Of a stretch of 33,794 nt of DNA, positions 29,530 through 33,794 are shown piece by piece; the first letter of the stretch is position 1, and every line of letters begins with the position of its first letter. Source of the stretch: Candolleomyces eurysporus. Its lineage: Eukaryota; Basidiomycota; Agaricomycetes; Agaricales; Psathyrellaceae. Position numbers and translations under genes: made by a program. The notes under the pieces are model-generated. The model saw only the letters and a program-made list of their open reading frames with translations, had not been told where the DNA came from and made no database searches. Location: NCBI GenBank assembly GCA_027579435.1, contig JANBPK010001552.1:1-33794 (forward strand), given 5' to 3'.

Positions 29530-31223
29530 TCACTCACGGAGAACATTGAGATTTACCCTCTTCCACCTCCTACCGATCTCTTCAACAATAGACTCTCCCG
29601 GCATCACATACGCGATATCAACATAATCCCTCGTCCCAGAGCCACCCGTCAACATACCAACGATCCTATTCTCGACGTCAAACACAGTAGCGCCCGAATC
29701 GCCTCCAGCGGAGAAATATTCCTCGATCGGTGGGCCACGAGGCTCAGGCTCAGGCGGGAAAACACCCCACTCCAATGCCCTGAACTTCGTCGTAGAAGCA
29801 GTGCCATCTAACGAAGAGAAGTCGTAGGTTCGGAGCGAAGGTAGATTATTGGCCTTGNCCGAACGTGAGTCCGGTCGCCCCTCCTCTCTTGCCCACCCGA
29901 AGATAGTCGTCGCCGCCTCCTACGTCTGTCGTCGTGGGATTGACCATCTCGTCAATGGGAGTGAACCCCTCCAGCTTTAGGAGTCGCATGTCATCGTAGT
30001 TTATGCCGCGCTTGAGCTTATGGCGGCTAATGATCTTGACCAATGTGTATGGATCACCATCCCCTCCGAGGTCGACCACGTTGCCCAAGAAGTTGTTGGC
30101 ACCGAGCTTCGTCGGGTCCAGTTCGCAGACGCACACATCGAGGATGAACTTGTTGTCGTTAGAGTCGTGGTCTGAGGGCGCGGAGCCACAGGTGGTGATG
30201 GGCGGGGAATAGACGACATGGCCAATAAGCCGGTTGGACTCATCCCCCCAAGCGTCCAAGGCATCGAGTTCCTTCTTGAACGCTTCGAGCTTCTTTTGAT
30301 GGTCTTCGAGTTCCCATCGGGTCGTCTCCTTTAATTTCTTTTGCCACCGCTTTCCTTCCAGCGCCGCAGCTTCTCTCTGATAGGAGGCTACAATGTCTTC
30401 CAAACGCTTGATCTTCTTCAAGCCGCCTTCTTTGACGCATTGCAAGGTTCCGGCGGGGGGGCTGGATGACGCTGATACACGGTTCGAGGCTGCCAGTTTT
30501 GCCGGGATATTCGTACTCCGCATTCTGCTCCACGTTCGAGCTGGACGGGAAGACGACGTGGCGGCAGGTGAGGAAGTAAAGCTTCGGAGGGTCGTCTTCG
30601 CTAGCAACGTAGAATCCCCGAGTACCAGCAGCATCGGGAGCGTTCGTCGACGATATCGCAGTTCCAAGTGTAGAAGAGACCGGGATTCGAAGTTCGACAG
30701 CTGCGTTTGCAAACTCTGCAGGTTCCGGAAATTTAGGTCCCACACCCGAAAAACACTCAGCCTCCCGGATGACGAACTCGACATCATGGATGTCGTGCCT
30801 CTCTAGCAGGGCCTTGCATTCCAATACAACCTCAGCACCGTCTTCGCGAGAGAGGGTGCCTGGCTTGACAGCAATAGCCATAGCTCGATGGGTAGTGACG
30901 GGGTCGCTCCATATATCCCTCCTAGGTTCGATAACCTTGACAGGATCGATACTCGTAAACTGCACAGACCTGGAGTCCAGGAGATTGACCAGCTCTTCTC
31001 TCTTTGAGGAGTTGAGCCAGAAGGATACAAGGCCTTCATGGCGCCCGATGTTGGTGAATTGATGATATTCTGGCCATGGGTCACGGAGTTTACGCCAGGG
31101 GCGAGTGGACGAGTCTGACCTTGCGACCAACTTGGGCGCGGATGGCAGGCGACAGAAGTAGTAGTCAGTCTCCTGTGCTCGAAGAGTGCTAGATGGGGGA
31201 GTGTATGTGTGTTCCGTGGACAT
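29530..31223 (-). pseudogene. Trypsin-like protease, nearly intact but frameshifted
   Basis: This - strand copy starts at 31223 (MSTEHTYTPPS) and reaches its normal stop at 29530-29532 (ends NVLRE). All catalytic motifs are present as sequence: LTCRHVVFP, FILDVCVCELD and FSAGGDSGATVFD. Two defects interrupt the frame. One is a seven-C run (30455-30461 as G on the + strand) where the intact copy has six, which shifts the frame just before the coiled coil. The other is a single N at about 29858 in the GLTFGKANN segment. If the N is an artefact and the C run a sequencing or length-variable error, this would be a functional gene of about 563 aa. If the C run is real, the product ends at about 30240 with the His but without the Asp and Ser motifs. 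I call it a pseudogene only provisionally. Confidence 0.7.
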
Positions 31224-31640
31224 GGAAGGCGAATGGGAGAGCGAGTTTGTCTCGCTCTCCAATATTCATATTCTAGCGCTTAGCTTAGGATTCAGATTAG
31301 ATAAGATTCTGGAAAGCCTTGATCTGTGACTCCGGCTTCTGCCTAGGTTTTCAGGGGTCCTTCAAAGGCATGTGCCAGCCGGCGATCCGGAACACGCTAA
31401 GCCGTTGGCCCACGCGGCAAGGTGGCAACCTTCCAGACCTGCCCTTAGATCTGAGGAGACTCCTCCAAGACCCTTTACGCCTAGATTCTATCCGCGACCC
31501 TATANCCCGTCCACTCGATGGGTCGGAGAAACCAGGTTATGTCCATGACTCATTTGACTCATGATCTTATCTAATCTGAATCCTAAGTCCTAAGCTTTGA
31601 GCAGAATACCAGCTATCACAGGTCTACGCTCTCCCATTCC
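31224..31640. promoter_or_regulatory. Shared divergent upstream region of two proteases
   Basis: 417 bp separate the divergent start codons. The outer parts (31224-31312 and 31566-31640) mirror each other. The centre, about 31313-31565, is single-copy on the left side, but its right part (about 31490-31565) matches the upstream region of the 27411-29067 protease. One N lies at 31505. No gene is visible; an open frame at 31319-31564 is not conserved. Confidence 0.5.
31546..31561. promoter_or_regulatory. Paired TGACTCA sites upstream of the intact protease
   Basis: TGACTCA at 31546-31552 and again at 31555-31561, two bases apart, about 80-95 bp before the ATG at 31641. They match the Gcn4/AP-1 bZIP core and are conserved, with spacing, upstream of the 27411-29067 copy. 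The sites are less clear on the side of the 29530-31223 copy, where the matching sequence ends at about 31312. Confidence 0.45.
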
Positions 31641-33332
31641 ATGTCCATGGAACATACATACACCACCCCTCCCAGCATTCTTCAAGCACAGGAGACCGAC
31701 TTTTACTTCTGTCGCCTGCCATCCCGGCCCAAGTTCGTCGCAAGGTCGGACTCGTCCACTCGCCCCTGGCTTCCACTGCGTGAGCCATGGCCAGACTGTC
31801 ATGAATTCACCAATATTGGGCACCATGAGGGCCTTGTATCTTTCTGGCTCAACTCCTCCAAGAGAGAGGAGCTAGTCAATCTCTTGGACTCCAGGTCCGT
31901 GCACTTTACGAGCATCGATCCTGTCAAGGTGATCGAACCTAGGAGGGATATATGGAGCGACCCCGTCACTACCCATCGGGCTATGGCTATTGCTGTCAAG
32001 CCGGACACCCTCTCCCGGGAAGACGGTGCTCAGGTTGTATCGGAATGCAAGGCTCTGCTGAAGAGACACGGAATCGATGATGTCGAGTTCGTCATCCGGG
32101 AGGCTGAATGCTTCTCGGGCGTGGGACCTAAATTTCAGGAAACTGCAGAACTTACGAACGTAGCCGTCGACCTTAGAATCACGATCTCTTCTACACTTGG
32201 GACTGCGATATCGGCGACGAACGCTCCCGATGCTGCTGGCACTCGGGGATTCTACGTCGCGAGTGAAGACGACCCTCCGAAGCTTTACTTCCTCACATGC
32301 CGCCACGTCGTCTTCCCGTCCAGCTCGACCGTGGAGGAGAATCTGGAGTACGAATATCCCGTCAAAGCTGGCAGCCTCGAAATGTGCATTGGCGTCATCC
32401 AGCCCCCCACTGGAACATTGCAATGCGTCAAAGAAGGCGGTTTGAAGAAGATCAAACAACTGGAGGACGATGTAGCCTCCTATCAGAGACAAGCCGCAGC
32501 ACTGGAAGGAAAGCGGTGGCAAAAGAAGTTAAAGGAGACGACCAGATGGGAACTCGAAGACCATCAAAAGAAGCTCGAAGCGTTCAAGAAGGAACTTGAG
32601 GCCCTGGACGCTTGGAGCGATGAGTCCGACCGGGTTATCGGCCATGTCGTCTACTCCCCGCCCATCACCACCTGTGGCTCCGCACCGTCAGACCACGACT
32701 CTAAAGACAACAAATTCATCCTCGATGTGTGCGTCTGCGAACTGGACCCGTCGAAACTCGATGCTGGAAACTTTTTGGGCAACGTGGTCGACCTTGGAGG
32801 GGATGGCCGTGAATACACATTGGTCAAATTGATCGGTCGCCATAAGCTCAAGCGCAACATAAACCACGACGACATGCGACTCCTAAAGCTGGAGGGGTTC
32901 ACTCCCATTGACGAGATGGTCAATCCCACGACGCCAGATGTGGCAGACGGCAACGACTATCTTCGGGTGGGCAAGAGAGGAGGGGCGACCGGACTCACGT
33001 TCGGCAAGGCTAATAATCTACCTTCGCTCCGAACCCACGAATTCTCTTCGTCAAATGGCACCGCTCCTACGATGAAGTTCAGGGCTTTGGAGTGGGGTGT
33101 TTTCCCGCCTGAACCTGAGCCTTGGGGCCCACGGTTCCGGGAAGATTTCTCCGCTGGAGGCGATTCGGGAGCTACTGTGTTTGACGTCGAGAATCGGATC
33201 GTTGGTATGTTGACGGGTGGCTCTGGGACGAGGGATTATGTTGATATCGCTTATATGATGCCGGGAGAGTCTATTGTTGATGAGATTAGTAGGAGATGGA
33301 AGAAGGTAAATCTCAATGTTCTCCGTGGGTGA
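31641..33332 (+). CDS. Trypsin-like serine protease with coiled-coil insertion
   Basis: A single exon of 563 codons and the only fully open protease in the window. Residues about 55-160 form an N-terminal domain (VHFTSIDPVKVIEP, then IDDVEFVIREAE) that I recall from large agaricomycete families of cytoplasmic trypsin-fold proteins. Catalytic candidates are His222 in LTCRHVVFP, Asp362 in FILDVCVCELD and Ser509 in FSAGGDSGATVFD, followed by a typical GMLTGG strand. A charged coiled coil (about 265-323, rich in Lys/Glu with heptad-like spacing) is inserted between the His and Asp motifs. There is no signal peptide or membrane span, so it should act in the cytosol. The ATG at 31641 aligns with the starts of both - strand copies. 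It shares a divergent upstream region with the 29530-31223 copy and probably converges on an NLR gene beyond the right edge. Substrate unknown. Confidence 0.9.
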   Translation: MSMEHTYTTPPSILQAQETDFYFCRLPSRPKFVARSDSSTRPWLPLREPWPDCHEFTNIGHHEGLVSFWLNSSKREELVNLLDSRSVHFTSIDPVKVIEPRRDIWSDPVTTHRAMAIAVKPDTLSREDGAQVVSECKALLKRHGIDDVEFVIREAECFSGVGPKFQETAELTNVAVDLRITISSTLGTAISATNAPDAAGTRGFYVASEDDPPKLYFLTCRHVVFPSSSTVEENLEYEYPVKAGSLEMCIGVIQPPTGTLQCVKEGGLKKIKQLEDDVASYQRQAAALEGKRWQKKLKETTRWELEDHQKKLEAFKKELEALDAWSDESDRVIGHVVYSPPITTCGSAPSDHDSKDNKFILDVCVCELDPSKLDAGNFLGNVVDLGGDGREYTLVKLIGRHKLKRNINHDDMRLLKLEGFTPIDEMVNPTTPDVADGNDYLRVGKRGGATGLTFGKANNLPSLRTHEFSSSNGTAPTMKFRALEWGVFPPEPEPWGPRFREDFSAGGDSGATVFDVENRIVGMLTGGSGTRDYVDIAYMMPGESIVDEISRRWKKVNLNVLRG

Positions 33333-33424
33333 GGAGATTCGAGCCTATTATCTGTCCCACTCTCGTTTGAGTTACTTCATCCTCCTTTGCTCGACTTATC
33401 CTATAATCTTTGCCACTCTTTAAT

Positions 33425-33477
33425 AGTACTTTAGTTACTTGGTAATGTAGTACTTTAGTTACTTGGTAATGTAGTAC
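33425..33477. repeat. 24-bp tandem repeat, about 2.2 copies
   Basis: AGTACTTTAGTTACTTGGTA plus ATGT is repeated at 33425-33448 and 33449-33472, with a partial third copy to 33477. It lies in the protease 3' flank and is single in the matching left arm (about 29410-29440), so it is a recent local duplication. Confidence 0.8.
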
Positions 33478-33539
33478 CTATCTACGGTCGTGATAGGCTC
33501 TATTCTATTAATCTGATCATGAATGTATCTGACAGCCAG

Positions 33540-33794
33540 GAATGGTCAAGAATCTATTCATGCGACATACCTGGTCCCTTCCTCGAACTGAGATGCGTAA
33601 GAGGCGATGTTACCAAATCGCATCTGCCCCCGAGCTTTGCCTGCCCCAAACATTTCCCATTGTGCTGTTTTGCTCCGTCGAGTATGCAGCGATACTGACG
33701 CGCTTAAGCTTCCTAGTCATACATGTATACGTTATCGAAGAATGGTAAGCCTACATAAGTTACAGATAGAACATCTTGGTTTTCACACTCGCCT
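33540..33794 (-). other. NLR-type 3' flank in reverse, implying an NLR gene beyond the edge
   Basis: The reverse complement of this segment matches the sequence downstream of NLR6 (27050-27250) and the other NLR genes: the ATTCTTCGA(T/C)AACG, GTATGACTA and CGGAGCAAAA(C/T)AGCACAATG blocks and TTACGCATCTCAG occur in the same order. In this family that flank always follows an NLR gene. A leftward NLR gene therefore probably ends just beyond 33794, converging on the 31641-33332 protease. Its coding part is outside the window. Confidence 0.6.

Larger units (their letters stand above)
29290..33560. repeat. Large inverted repeat with two divergent proteases
   Basis: The left arm (about 29290-31312) and right arm (about 31566-33560) are reverse complements at the level of whole genes: protease coding sequence, its upstream region and its 3' flank. 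The arms are about 2 kb each, separated by a single-copy centre of about 250 bp. They differ by point changes and small indels, for example a poly-A tract in the left arm and a 24-bp tandem duplication in the right arm. Arm ends are estimated by eye. Confidence 0.65.

Noticed and set aside
31641..33332. Secreted trypsin interpretation of the protease
   Set aside because: The N-terminus is polar with no hydrophobic signal segment in all three copies, so secretion is unlikely.
31641..33332. Shared signalling motif between NLR exon 1 and the protease N-terminus
   Set aside because: I compared the FxAGASGFxMxD motif by eye with the protease sequence and found no convincing match, so amyloid-type pairing of these two proteins is not supported by sequence.
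1..33794. Gasdermin-like or other pore-forming partner gene, CRISPR array, rRNA
   Set aside because: None seen on either strand. The open frames outside the NLR, protease and ABC families are short and unconserved.

Overview
This looks like genomic DNA from a filamentous fungus, most likely an agaricomycete basidiomycete. Genes are split by short GT-AG introns of about 50-75 bp. The main gene family has the agaricomycete NLR (NACHT-type STAND NTPase) layout, and the second family is a cytoplasmic trypsin-like protease of a type I recall as common in Agaricomycetes. I cannot name the species. Isolated N bases, with a dense cluster at about 18.6-20.5 kb, show a draft assembly that struggled with near-identical repeats.

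Layout. 1-3397 is debris: a 5'-truncated NLR copy (258-1337), an NLR locus that has lost its whole NACHT exon (1797-2471), and a duplicated NLR leader (2781-3104). From 3398 to 27004 there is a direct tandem array with units of about 4.6-5.8 kb. Each unit has a conserved leader, a four-exon NLR gene on the + strand (NLR2 3398-5831, NLR3 9154-11589, NLR4 13803-16260, NLR5 19123-21534, NLR6 24663-27004), then usually a protease copy on the - strand, tail-to-tail with the NLR, then a spacer. The protease copies after NLR2, NLR3 and NLR4 are decayed. In the NLR5 unit the protease is absent, and a broken ABCC-type ABC transporter fragment (21608-23363) sits there. After NLR6 come a broken protease (27411-29067), a nearly intact but frameshifted one (29530-31223), and one intact protease on the + strand (31641-33332). 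The last two form a large inverted repeat of about 2 kb arms. The right window edge (33540-33794) matches, in reverse, the 3' flank of the NLR genes, so another NLR gene pointing leftward probably starts its 3' end just beyond the window.

How the parts may work together. The NLRs carry intact Walker A and Walker B motifs and a post-NACHT region ending in a YHKSFSDFL-type motif, but no WD40, TPR or ankyrin repeats. Instead they end in a private C-terminal domain of about 100-130 aa. Exon 1 is disordered apart from a short Gly/aromatic motif next to the NACHT exon. The protease has a complete His-Asp-Ser set, no signal peptide, and a coiled coil inserted between the His and Asp motifs. The repeated NLR-protease convergent pairing, its mirror-image repetition on the right, and two length-variable windows among otherwise similar NLR copies suggest a birth-and-death immune or incompatibility locus in which the NLR could be the sensor and the protease the executor. 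The genetic linkage is seen in the sequence; the functional link is inference.
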